From Agrobacterium tumefaciens (GTDB taxonomy: Bacteria > Pseudomonadota > Alphaproteobacteria > Rhizobiales > Rhizobiaceae): a DNA stretch of 64,000 nt. A program made the position numbers and the translations under genes. This document shows positions 26,766 through 34,891 of the stretch, piece after piece; the stretch's first letter is position 1, and every line of letters starts with the position of its first letter. Below the pieces are notes generated by a model. It ran no database searches. It was given only the letters and a program-made list of their open reading frames with translations, and had not been told where the DNA came from. The DNA lies in contig CP048470.1 in NCBI GenBank assembly GCA_025559845.1, positions 1,969,001 through 2,033,000 on the forward strand, in the 5' to 3' direction.

Positions 26766-27953
26766 TCAGAAAAACGCCTGAATGCCGGTCTGTGCCCGGC
26801 CAAGGATCAAGGCGTGGACATCATGCGTACCCTCGTAGGTATTGACCGTCTCAAGGTTTTGGGCGTGACGCATGACGTGATACTCGATCTGGATTCCGTT
26901 GCCACCATGCATGTCTCGCGCCTGGCGGGCGATATCCAGCGCCTTGCCGCAATTGTTGCGTTTGACGATCGAAATCATTTCGGGCGCCATGCGATGATCG
27001 TCCATCAAACGGCCCACCCGCAAAGATGCCTGAAGGCCAAGCGCGATTTCGGTCTGCATGTCAGCTAGCTTCTTCTGATAAAGCTGCATGCCCGCCAGCG
27101 GCTTGCCAAACTGCTTGCGGTCAAGACCGTATTGCAGGGCACGGAACCAGCAATCTTCGGCGGCCCCCATCACGCCCCAGGAAATGCCATAGCGGGCGCG
27201 GTTTAGGCAGCCAAACGGTCCCTTCAGGCCCGAAACATTGGGCAGGAGCGCGTCTTCACCAACCTCGACGCCGTCCATGACAATTTCACCGGTGATAGAA
27301 GCGCGTAACGAAAGCTTGCCGCCGATCTTTGGAGCAGAAAGACCCTTCATGCCTTTCTCGAGCACAAAGCCTCGAATTTCGTTGTTATGCGCTTCCGATT
27401 TTGCCCAGACCACGAAAACATCGGCAATCGGTGCGTTGGAAATCCACATTTTCGATCCGCGCAGGCGGTAGCCGCCGGCAATTTTTTCAGCACGTGTTTT
27501 CATGCCGCCGGGATCAGAGCCTGCATCGGGTTCGGTCAGACCGAAACATCCGATGAGTTCGCCGGAAACAAGGCCGGGCAGATATTTCTTTTTCTGCTCG
27601 TCCGAACCGTAAGCAAAGATTGGATGAATGACGAGCGAGGATTGCACGCTCATCATGGAGCGATAGCCGCTGTCGATGCGCTCAACCTCTCGGGCAACAA
27701 GCCCGTAAGCCACGTAGCTGGCGTCGGCCGCACCGTATTCTTCAGGTAACGTCACGCCAAGCAGACCGGTGCGACCCATCAGGCGGAACAGTTCCGGTTC
27801 TGACGTTTCTGAAAGATAAGCGTCCTGGACGCGCGGCAGCAGTTCGGATTTTCCGAAGGCTGCCGCGGTGTCGCGGATCATCCTCTCGTCGTCCGTCAGT
27901 TGGTCTTCCAGCAGAAATGGGTCCTGCCAATTGAATGCTGCACGTTCGCTCAC
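26766..27953 (-). CDS. gcdH: Glutaryl-CoA dehydrogenase
   Basis: FAD-dependent acyl-CoA dehydrogenase, 395 residues, that converts glutaryl-CoA to crotonyl-CoA in lysine and tryptophan degradation. Diagnostic segments are [55 protein letters not shown] and the C-terminal [16 protein letters not shown], which carries the catalytic Glu. I place the start at GTG 27953: GGAGG lies 8 nt upstream and the protein then begins [18 protein letters not shown] as in other family members. An ATG at 27998 would add 15 residues without homology. A LysR gene is transcribed divergently 97 bp away. Confidence 0.94.
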   Translation of the reverse strand: MSERAAFNWQDPFLLEDQLTDDERMIRDTAAAFGKSELLPRVQDAYLSETSEPELFRLMGRTGLLGVTLPEEYGAADASYVAYGLVAREVERIDSGYRSMMSVQSSLVIHPIFAYGSDEQKKKYLPGLVSGELIGCFGLTEPDAGSDPGGMKTRAEKIAGGYRLRGSKMWISNAPIADVFVVWAKSEAHNNEIRGFVLEKGMKGLSAPKIGGKLSLRASITGEIVMDGVEVGEDALLPNVSGLKGPFGCLNRARYGISWGVMGAAEDCWFRALQYGLDRKQFGKPLAGMQLYQKKLADMQTEIALGLQASLRVGRLMDDHRMAPEMISIVKRNNCGKALDIARQARDMHGGNGIQIEYHVMRHAQNLETVNTYEGTHDVHALILGRAQTGIQAFF

Positions 27954-28050
27954 TTTTATGCCTCCGCAAATTCTGGCCGGATTATTGGTGCTTCGCATGT
28001 CGTGTACAAGCCATGTTTACTCATTTTCGCATTACCTGTAGTAATGACTG

Positions 28051-28977
28051 ATGACCCCGCTCAGCCGCAAGCTTTTGCCGTCAACCAGCGCGCTCGCCGC
28101 ATTCGATTCTGTCGCAAGGCTGGGCAGTTTTTCCCTTGCTGCCGATGAGCTCGCACTGACGCAAGGAGCGATAAGCCGGCAGGTTATGTCGCTGGAAGAG
28201 CTGCTCGGCGTTCGTCTCTTCGAACGTGGTGCACGCGGTGTTCGATTGACGTCAGAGGGTCAAACTTATGCCAAATCCGTCGCCGCCGCGCTTGGTGAAA
28301 TACGTTCTGCCTCTTTGCAGGTCATGACGAAAACGCATGGCAATACCCTCAATCTCGCGATGTTACCAACCTTCGGCACGCGCTGGCTGCTGCCCCGCAT
28401 TCCTGATTTCGTTGCCAGTCATCCTGAAATCACCATCAATTTTGCCACACGAATCGGTCAGTTTGATTTCGATCGTGAGCAGATCGACATGGCCATCCAC
28501 ATAGGTCAGGCGGACTGGCCGGGGGCTGAAAGCACTTTTCTGATGCAGGAAATGGTGGCGCCTGTCTGCAGTCCCGAGTTTCTCAATTCTCATCCTGTTG
28601 CGACCGGGAGGGATGTCGCAAGTCTGCCCTTGTTGCATATGGCGTCGCGTCCGGGTGCCTGGGATCACTGGTTCCAGAGTCTGGGATTGGCAATATCTTT
28701 ACCGCAGGGTATGCGTTTCGAGCAGTTTTCCAGTGTCGCTCAGGCCTGTATCGCAGGGCTCGGCGTCGCACTCATGCCTCTGTTTCTTATCGAGAACGAA
28801 CTGAAGTCGCGGCAATTGGTGAAGGCCTTCGATCATCCTGCCAAAAGCCCAAGTTCCTATTATGCTGTAGCGCCTTTATCTCGCGTCAATCACGGCCCCG
28901 TGATGCTTTTTCGTGACTGGCTGGTGCGTCAGGCGGAAGCTTATCGCGTGTCCAGCGATCCCTCGCTTCACAAATAA
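28051..28977 (+). CDS. LysR-type regulator, probably of gcdH
   Basis: LysR-family transcription factor of 308 residues, GcvA-like. The winged helix-turn-helix spans about residues 12-70 (ALAAFDSVARLGSFSLAADE, then LTQGAISRQVMSLEELLGVRLFER). The effector domain begins LNLAMLPTFGTRWLLPRIPDF, a phrase typical of the GcvA/AmpR-like subgroup. Its divergent position next to gcdH matches the GcdR arrangement, in which the regulator responds to glutarate or glutaryl-CoA; that role is inferred from context. No clear T-N11-A site was picked out in the 97-bp gap. Confidence 0.88.
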   Translation: MTPLSRKLLPSTSALAAFDSVARLGSFSLAADELALTQGAISRQVMSLEELLGVRLFERGARGVRLTSEGQTYAKSVAAALGEIRSASLQVMTKTHGNTLNLAMLPTFGTRWLLPRIPDFVASHPEITINFATRIGQFDFDREQIDMAIHIGQADWPGAESTFLMQEMVAPVCSPEFLNSHPVATGRDVASLPLLHMASRPGAWDHWFQSLGLAISLPQGMRFEQFSSVAQACIAGLGVALMPLFLIENELKSRQLVKAFDHPAKSPSSYYAVAPLSRVNHGPVMLFRDWLVRQAEAYRVSSDPSLHK

Positions 28978-29059
28978 TCGCACCGTTTTCGGCATTTAGA
29001 CTTTGTTCCCCGGTTTTTGCCCCGCACGGACTCGACAGTGCACCGCCGGTGGACTATCG

Positions 29060-29077
29060 TGATTAAACGTTTAATCA
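29060..29077. promoter_or_regulatory. Perfect 18-bp palindrome, probable LacI-family operator
   Basis: TGATTAAACGTTTAATCA is fully self-complementary with a central CG, as expected for a LacI-family operator. It ends 18 bp before the lacI-type start codon at 29096, so it likely mediates autoregulation and control of the whole purine operon. Confidence 0.8.
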
Positions 29078-29095
29078 TCGAAATTCCGGATCGTC

Positions 29096-30151
29096 ATGGC
29101 TTCTCCACGGCCTGCCACCAACCTGAGCGCAATTGCTGCGACACTCGGCGTGTCGGTAGCAACCGTGTCCAATGCGTTGTCCGGCAAGGGGCGTGTGTCG
29201 GTTGAATTGGTCGACAAAATCCGTAAGACGGCCAGTGATCTCGGTTATATTCCGAGCCTTGCGGGCAGGGCTCTCAGGACCGGTCGCAGCGGTGTCCTGG
29301 GTCTCGTCTTGCCAGATATCGCCAATCCACTCTTCCCGCAGATTGCACAAGCGATTGAAAAGGCCGCCGTCGCCGCCGGCTACGGCGTGCTGATCGCCGA
29401 CTCGCGGGGCGAAATTTCCATGCAGACAGATGCGATCAACCGGCTGATCGAGCGCGGTGTGGATGGCATGGTCATCGTTCCGCGCCGAGGAACCCGCATT
29501 GCTGGCGTCGACTGTCCGGTCGCAGTGATCGACAGTCCGTCGACACCTGGCAATACGGTTGCGGCTGATCACTGGGATGGCGGCCAACAGCTCGGACGAT
29601 ATCTTGCCAGCCTTGGGCACCGCAAGATCGTACTGATCGGCAAGAACCGGGATTCCAACGTTCAGAACGACAGGCTTGGCGGCATTCGCGATGGCTTCGG
29701 AAGAGCCGGCGACATCGAGACGCTCTGGATTGACAGGATCGAAGCAAAGGATGGCGCGGGGTGTCGTCTCGGGCTTGCCGCCAAGGTGCAGGATGGTTTT
29801 ACAGCCTTTGCCGCCGTTTCCGATCTGCATGCACTGCGTGCCCTGACCGAATTGCAGCGCGAAGGCGTCGAGGTGCCGGAGCAGGCAAGTGTTACCGGTT
29901 TTGACGATCTTATCTTTTCCGCGGTGGTGACACCGCCACTCACCACGATGCGCATGAATATGGTCCGTATTGCTGATCTCGCCATAGATGCATTGCTGCG
30001 CGTCATCGACGGTGAAGAGGGGGATACCGTTTCGGTCGCTGCCGATATTTCCAAAGTGCCGATGGAGCTGATGGTACGCGGCTCGACCGGCAAAACATCG
30101 CATAACGTCACTGAAGCCAAAAAAACGACAGCAGGAGAACTCACACCATGA
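29096..30151 (+). CDS. LacI-family regulator of the purine-nucleoside operon
   Basis: LacI/GalR-type repressor of 351 residues. The N-terminal HTH and hinge are clear (NLSAIAATLGVSVATVSNAL, SGKGRVS, then ALRTGRSGVLGLVLPDIANP). The remainder is a periplasmic-binding-protein-like effector domain ending with SVTGFDDLIFSAVVTPPLTT. It is the first gene of a seven-gene operon and its stop overlaps the start of the solute-binding gene by 4 bp. The effector is probably a purine base, nucleoside or derivative; this is inferred only from the enzymes downstream. The palindrome at 29060-29077 is its likely binding site. Confidence 0.92.
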   Translation: MASPRPATNLSAIAATLGVSVATVSNALSGKGRVSVELVDKIRKTASDLGYIPSLAGRALRTGRSGVLGLVLPDIANPLFPQIAQAIEKAAVAAGYGVLIADSRGEISMQTDAINRLIERGVDGMVIVPRRGTRIAGVDCPVAVIDSPSTPGNTVAADHWDGGQQLGRYLASLGHRKIVLIGKNRDSNVQNDRLGGIRDGFGRAGDIETLWIDRIEAKDGAGCRLGLAAKVQDGFTAFAAVSDLHALRALTELQREGVEVPEQASVTGFDDLIFSAVVTPPLTTMRMNMVRIADLAIDALLRVIDGEEGDTVSVAADISKVPMELMVRGSTGKTSHNVTEAKKTTAGELTP

Positions 30152-31170
30152 AGAAGATCATTCTTGCATCGGGCACTGCCCTGATGCTGACGATGGGCGC
30201 TGCACAGGCGCAGGAAAAGACCCTGACGATCTCGGTCTACGCCTTCGCGCAGGACGAATTCAAGGAGCTGGTTTATACGCCGTTTGAAGCCAAGTGCGGC
30301 TGCAAGCTCGTGGTCGAAACCGGTAACAGCGTCGAGCGTCTCGCCAAAATGGAGGCCAACAAGGCGAACCCGGTTGTCGATCTTGCTATCGTTTCCATGG
30401 CAGATGCGCTTTCTGCTGCACGCAAGGACCTGATCCAGAAGATCGACGCCACGAAGGTGCCGAGCATCGCAAACCTCTACGACATCGCCAAGGACCCGAA
30501 CGGTGATGGCATGAGCGTCGGTGTGAACTTCTATGCGACCTCGATCGTCTACCGCACGGACAAGATGAAGATCGAATCCTGGGGTGATCTCTTGAAGGAA
30601 GGCATCGTCGATCACGTTGCGTTCCCGAATGTTACCACCAACCAGGGACCGCCGGCGCTTTATATGCTTGGCAAGGCGATTGGCAAGGATACGCCCGATC
30701 TCGCCGGTGCAATCGAAGCCGTTGGCGAAAAGAAGGACGATATCGTTACGTTCTACGTCAAGTCCTCGCAGCTTGTGCAGCTTATGCAGCAGGAGGAGAT
30801 CTGGGCAGCGCCGATCGGTCGCTTCTCCTGGGCGCCGTTTACCAAGCTTGATCTGCCGCTTGCCTGGGCAACCCCCAAGGAAGGCCAGACAGGCGGGATG
30901 AACGTTCTCGTCGTGCCTAAGGGTACGAAGAACGAAGACCTCGCACTGCAATTCATGGATTTCTGGCTTTCCACCGATGTTCAGAAGGCTTTGGCCGAAA
31001 AGCTGGTCGACAGCCCGACCAACAAGGAAGTCAAGGTTTCTGACGAGATAGCGAACAACATTACCTATGGTGACGAGACGGCAAAGAGCCTGCAGCTCAT
31101 TCCGTCGGACGTAACGCTCGACAACCGCGACAAGTGGCTGTCGGAGTGGAACGCCAAGGTCGGTCAGTAA
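30148..31170 (+). CDS. ABC transporter solute-binding protein (PotD/iron-type), purine operon
   Basis: Periplasmic binding protein of 340 residues with signal peptide ending GAAQAQ. It belongs to the extracellular family that includes spermidine/putrescine-, thiamine- and Fe(III)-binding proteins (TLTISVYAFAQDEFKELVYT; GMNVLVVPKGTKNEDLALQF). Unusual is the CGC cysteine pair near residue 50 (FEAKCGCKLVVETGN). The operon suggests a nucleoside or nucleobase ligand rather than a polyamine, which would be a departure from the known use of PotD-type transporters. The start ATG overlaps the regulator's stop and has AGGAGA about 9 nt upstream. Confidence 0.88.
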   Translation: MKKIILASGTALMLTMGAAQAQEKTLTISVYAFAQDEFKELVYTPFEAKCGCKLVVETGNSVERLAKMEANKANPVVDLAIVSMADALSAARKDLIQKIDATKVPSIANLYDIAKDPNGDGMSVGVNFYATSIVYRTDKMKIESWGDLLKEGIVDHVAFPNVTTNQGPPALYMLGKAIGKDTPDLAGAIEAVGEKKDDIVTFYVKSSQLVQLMQQEEIWAAPIGRFSWAPFTKLDLPLAWATPKEGQTGGMNVLVVPKGTKNEDLALQFMDFWLSTDVQKALAEKLVDSPTNKEVKVSDEIANNITYGDETAKSLQLIPSDVTLDNRDKWLSEWNAKVGQ

Positions 31171-31186
31171 GTAGGTTCTCGTGTTA

Positions 31187-31270
31187 CGGAACGGGCAGGT
31201 CTTCGTGTTTGCGACGACCCCGTTCCGGGAAAAGCGGTTTGGTCGTCCCCTGGCCGCTTTTCCACCTTTT
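31187..31270 (+). repeat. Two tandem hairpins between solute-binding and permease genes
   Basis: First stem CGGAACGGG (31187-31195) / CCCGTTCCG (31219-31227); the second starts immediately, GGAAAAGCGG (31228-31237) / CCGCTTTTCC (31254-31263), and is followed by ACCTTTT. Both stems are perfect (9 and 10 bp). They probably stabilise the upstream mRNA or partly terminate, raising binding protein over permeases. Confidence 0.7.
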
Positions 31271-31340
31271 CAAAACGGAGGCTGACAATTCAGCTTCAAC
31301 GACATCGGTCGGCGACTGCGGCCGTTCAGGGAATAAGTGA

Positions 31341-32168
31341 ATGTTTCAGAATCGGGCCGAAGCGCTGGCGCTTGCATTGCCCGCTGCTGTTTTCGCGGCG
31401 GCGGTCTTTCTTGTGCCGGTGTTCATGCTGTTGTCGGAAGGGTTCCGTACCGCTGACGGGTGGACGCTGTCCGCCTATGCCGATTTCTTTTCCGAGCCGC
31501 TCAATCAGACCGTTTTCCTGCGCACGCTGAAACTCGGGGCAATTGTCACTGTGGTATCGGCGGTCATCGGTTATGCGGCAGCTTTTGCCATCGTCAACCT
31601 TTCGGCCGGCTCAAAGGGACACGTCGTCAACCTCGTCGTTTTGCCTCTGATGATCTCGCCAGTCGCGCGTACCTATGCCTGGATCGTTATCCTGGGCCGC
31701 ACCGGTATCGTCAATCAGGCGCTTCAGGCCGTGGGTTTGAGCGATGGACCGATACGCATTCTGTTTTCCGAAACGGCGGTTTTCATCGGCCTTCTCCAGC
31801 TTTTCCTGCCGCTGATGATTATTTCGCTGATCAGTGCGCTCGAGAACATGCCGAAGGATACGATTGCGGCGGCCCGCGTGCTCGGCGCAAACTGGTTTCA
31901 GGTTTTCTGGAAAGTCATCTTGCCGCTGACGCGGGAAGGGCTTGTGGTCGGTGGTACGTTGGTGTTCACCGGCTCGCTGACGGCTTACATCACCCCCGCA
32001 ATTCTGGGTGGCTCCAAGGTCCTGATGCTCGAGACGTTGCTTTATCAGCAGGTCACGGTCTCGAACAATTTTGTTGCCGCCAGCGTCATCGCCTTCATCC
32101 TGATCTTCATGAGCTTTGCCGCCAACATCCTTCTGAAGCGCATTGCTACCGCAAGGAATAAGAAATGA
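31341..32168 (+). CDS. ABC transporter permease (PotB type), purine operon
   Basis: Inner-membrane permease of 275 residues with six helices and the EAA loop IAAARVLGANWFQVFWKVIL. The order of helices and SGSLTAYITPAILGG-like segment (FTGSLTAYITPAILGGSKVL) match PotB/thiamine-type subunits. It starts 170 bp after the binding protein, behind two hairpins, and overlaps the second permease gene by 4 bp. Confidence 0.9.
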   Translation: MFQNRAEALALALPAAVFAAAVFLVPVFMLLSEGFRTADGWTLSAYADFFSEPLNQTVFLRTLKLGAIVTVVSAVIGYAAAFAIVNLSAGSKGHVVNLVVLPLMISPVARTYAWIVILGRTGIVNQALQAVGLSDGPIRILFSETAVFIGLLQLFLPLMIISLISALENMPKDTIAAARVLGANWFQVFWKVILPLTREGLVVGGTLVFTGSLTAYITPAILGGSKVLMLETLLYQQVTVSNNFVAASVIAFILIFMSFAANILLKRIATARNKK

Positions 32169-32944
32169 CCCGGCAGCTTTTCATTCCCCTGACACTTCTC
32201 CTCGTGGTCGGCTTTTTGATCGGGCCGTTTCTCATTATCGTGGCGGCATCGTTCTCGGCAGGCGATACACTTGCCTTTCCACCGCAGGGTTTTTCGCTGA
32301 AGTGGATCGCAAAGGTTTTCACGGTCGAGAGCTTCCGCGAAAGTTTCGCCATGTCGATGTTCCTTGCTATCGGAGGAACATTCACGGCGCTTCTTCTCGG
32401 GATTCCCGCGTCCTACGCGATGTCGCGTTATAAGCTTCCACTTTCCGAAACGGTACGCACCATCGTCTCCGCGCCAATCATCGTACCGGGTATCATCGTT
32501 GGTCTGGCGCTCCTGCGTTATTTCGTCGTGCCATTCGGCATCGGCATCACGCTGGCTTTGTTCCTTGCGCACACTGCGCTGATCCTGCCCTATGCGGTGC
32601 GTGTGGTTTCCGCCAGTCTGAACAATCTGCGTTCTGATATCGAGGAAGCAGCGGTTTTGCTCGGTTCTTCTCGTCTAGGCGCATTTTTCCGGGTCGTATT
32701 GCCAAACATTCGCGGCGGTATCCTCTCAGCCTTCATTCTCGGTTTCGTGACGAGTTTCAATCAGGTGCCGGTGTCGCTGTTCCTTTCCGGTCCCGGCGTT
32801 CGCACGCTGCCCATCGATATGCTGGGCTATATGGAAATCGTCTTTGATCCGTCCGTCGCAGCACTCTCCTCGCTGCTCGCCTTCCTTTCCATCGGCATCG
32901 TTTTCCTGGCCGAACGTTTTCTGGGGTTCTCCCGTTATGTCTGA
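32165..32944 (+). CDS. ABC transporter permease (PotC type), purine operon
   Basis: Partner permease of 259 residues with six predicted helices and EAA loop IEEAAVLLGSSRLGAFFRVV. The N-terminal FIPLTLLLVVGFLIGPFLII and FVTSFNQVPVSLFLSGPGVR are typical of PotC-like subunits. It overlaps the upstream permease gene by 4 bp and the ATPase gene by 8 bp, so all three are likely made in fixed ratio. Confidence 0.9.
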   Translation: MTRQLFIPLTLLLVVGFLIGPFLIIVAASFSAGDTLAFPPQGFSLKWIAKVFTVESFRESFAMSMFLAIGGTFTALLLGIPASYAMSRYKLPLSETVRTIVSAPIIVPGIIVGLALLRYFVVPFGIGITLALFLAHTALILPYAVRVVSASLNNLRSDIEEAAVLLGSSRLGAFFRVVLPNIRGGILSAFILGFVTSFNQVPVSLFLSGPGVRTLPIDMLGYMEIVFDPSVAALSSLLAFLSIGIVFLAERFLGFSRYV

Positions 32945-33962
32945 CGCAAATTACCTTTCGCTCCAAAAAATGTCGCTTGCATACGGCAACAACATTGCCG
33001 TCAAGGATCTCGACCTCGATATCCGCAAGGGTGAACTTCTGGCGCTGCTTGGTCCCTCCGGATGCGGCAAGACCACGACGATGCGTGCCATCGCCGGGCT
33101 TATGCCGGTGGCGGGTGGGCGCATCGGTCTTGATGGTGTCGATATCACCCGCGTTGCTGCCAACAAGCGCGCTGTCGGGCTGGTTTTCCAGTCCTACGCA
33201 CTTTTCCCGCATCTGACGGTCTACGAAAATGTTGCTTTCGGGCTGAAGCTCAAGGGCATGAACGGCACGGCATTGGATGACAAGGTCTTGTCGGGCATCA
33301 AGTCTGTCGGTCTTTCGAATTTCGTGTCACGCAAGCCAGCCGAACTTTCTGGCGGTCAGCAGCAGCGCGTGGCTCTGGCGCGTTCCATGGTGATGGAACC
33401 GAAGGTGCTTTTGCTTGATGAACCGCTCTCCAACCTCGATGCACGGTTGCGTCTCGAGATGCGTACGGAGTTGCAGCGCGTTCAAAAGGAAACCGGCGTG
33501 ACGATGATTTTTGTCACCCATGATCAAATTGAAGCTTTGGCGCTGGCTGACCGCATTGTTGTCATGAAAGGCGGCAAGATAGAGCAGATCGGCACGCCGG
33601 AGGAGATCTACAACGCACCGGTCTCTTCCTTCGTTGCAGATTTCGTCGGCTTCGAGAATATTTTCGCGCTGGAAAACGGCGCACTGAAAACCGCAAACGG
33701 TGCAACACCGCTTCCCGGACCAGTCCTTTCAGCATCCGGACTGGCCTGGCGGCCGCGCATGGTCACCCTCGGCTCAGGTCCTTTCGAGGGAACCGTGCGC
33801 GGCACATCCTTTGCTGGAAACACGCGTGAATATCTGCTTGATACGCCGCTTGGCCCGATCAAGGCAGAAACGGATGCGGCCCTCTCTACGCACGCCATTG
33901 GTGATCGCCTTGCCTTCGATCTGCCGGTGGATAAGGCTGCGACCCTCAAGGTGTTCAACTGA
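32937..33962 (+). CDS. ABC transporter ATP-binding protein (PotA type), purine operon
   Basis: ATPase subunit of 341 residues. Walker A GPSGCGKT at residues 39-46, signature LSGGQQQRVALARSM, Walker B VLLLDEPLSNLD and switch FVTHDQIEALALADR are intact. A TOBE domain occupies the C-terminal third. The correct start is ATG 32937, which begins the conserved SDANYLSLQKMSLAYGNN; the frame is open upstream inside the permease gene. The nucleoside hydrolase gene starts 2 bp after its stop. Confidence 0.92.
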   Translation: MSDANYLSLQKMSLAYGNNIAVKDLDLDIRKGELLALLGPSGCGKTTTMRAIAGLMPVAGGRIGLDGVDITRVAANKRAVGLVFQSYALFPHLTVYENVAFGLKLKGMNGTALDDKVLSGIKSVGLSNFVSRKPAELSGGQQQRVALARSMVMEPKVLLLDEPLSNLDARLRLEMRTELQRVQKETGVTMIFVTHDQIEALALADRIVVMKGGKIEQIGTPEEIYNAPVSSFVADFVGFENIFALENGALKTANGATPLPGPVLSASGLAWRPRMVTLGSGPFEGTVRGTSFAGNTREYLLDTPLGPIKAETDAALSTHAIGDRLAFDLPVDKAATLKVFN

Positions 33963-33964
33963 CC

Positions 33965-34891
33965 ATGGGTGTCTGGATCGATACTGATATGGGCTTCGAC
34001 GATATCGCTGCCATCATGGTAGTCGATGCGTCTGGTATCATGATCGATGGTGTCTCGCTCGTATTTGGTAACGCGACAATGGCGGAGGTCTGCCACAACG
34101 CAGCAGGAGCGGTCGCTGCCTTCGGCTGGACGTTCCCGATCCATCAAGGCCGTGCGCAGCCGGTGTTCGGTATGCTCGAAACTGCTCAATCAATTCTGGG
34201 CGACAGCGGTATTCCAACGGTTGGCCTTTCCCTGCCTCAGACGGTGGAGGAGTTGGGTGAAAGCAGCAGCTTTCTTGCGCTATGCGACTGGCTTTGCGAT
34301 GGAGCGGGAGAAAAGCGCATTCTCGCGTTGGGACCCCTCACCAATATCGCGGCGTTGTGCGTTGCGCGCCCGGACCTTGCGTTAAAAATTTCCGATCTGA
34401 CCTGGATGGGGGGTGGCGTCACGTCTGGCAATCATACGGCATCAGCCGAATTCAACGCCTTTGCAGATCCTGAAGCCCTGGCAATCGTTCTCTCGCACGG
34501 CCTGCCGCTTCGAATGGTCGATCTCGATGCCTGCCGCAAGGTGACAGCTTCACCTGCGGATGTGCTGCCGATTCGTAATGCCGGCGGAAAGAATGCTGCG
34601 CTCATAGCCGATCTTCTCGAAGGGTTTATCGGTATCGCCACCAGTCGGGGTAGGGTTGCCATGGCACTTTACGACCCGGTTGCTGCTGTAGCGTTCTGCT
34701 CTGATCTTGTCGGTTGGCGCCATGCGCGTATCGATGTGGAGACTGCTGGTGCACTCACACGAGGGCGGACGGTCGTGGAAAGCAGGACTGGCAAGACAGG
34801 GGCGTTCAACGCCCATTTTGCCGAAACTGTTGAAGCGGATGCGGTCAAGGAGACAATCCTTGAGGCCCTTCGTAGAGAGGCTGCCCGATGA
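33965..34891 (+). CDS. Nucleoside hydrolase (inosine/uridine-preferring family)
   Basis: Ribonucleoside N-glycosidase of 308 residues that splits nucleosides to base and ribose. The Ca2+-binding N-terminal signature is present as DTDMGFDD (residues 6-13), followed by LALGPLTNIAALC, TWMGGGVTSGNHTASAEFN and a C-terminal ALYDPVAAVAFC that supplies the second Asp. Coupled to an adenine deaminase (4-bp overlap), it suggests adenosine as a substrate: adenosine to adenine, then hypoxanthine. The hydrolase looks cytoplasmic (no signal peptide), so the transporter would bring in the intact nucleoside. Confidence 0.92.
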   Translation: MGVWIDTDMGFDDIAAIMVVDASGIMIDGVSLVFGNATMAEVCHNAAGAVAAFGWTFPIHQGRAQPVFGMLETAQSILGDSGIPTVGLSLPQTVEELGESSSFLALCDWLCDGAGEKRILALGPLTNIAALCVARPDLALKISDLTWMGGGVTSGNHTASAEFNAFADPEALAIVLSHGLPLRMVDLDACRKVTASPADVLPIRNAGGKNAALIADLLEGFIGIATSRGRVAMALYDPVAAVAFCSDLVGWRHARIDVETAGALTRGRTVVESRTGKTGAFNAHFAETVEADAVKETILEALRREAAR

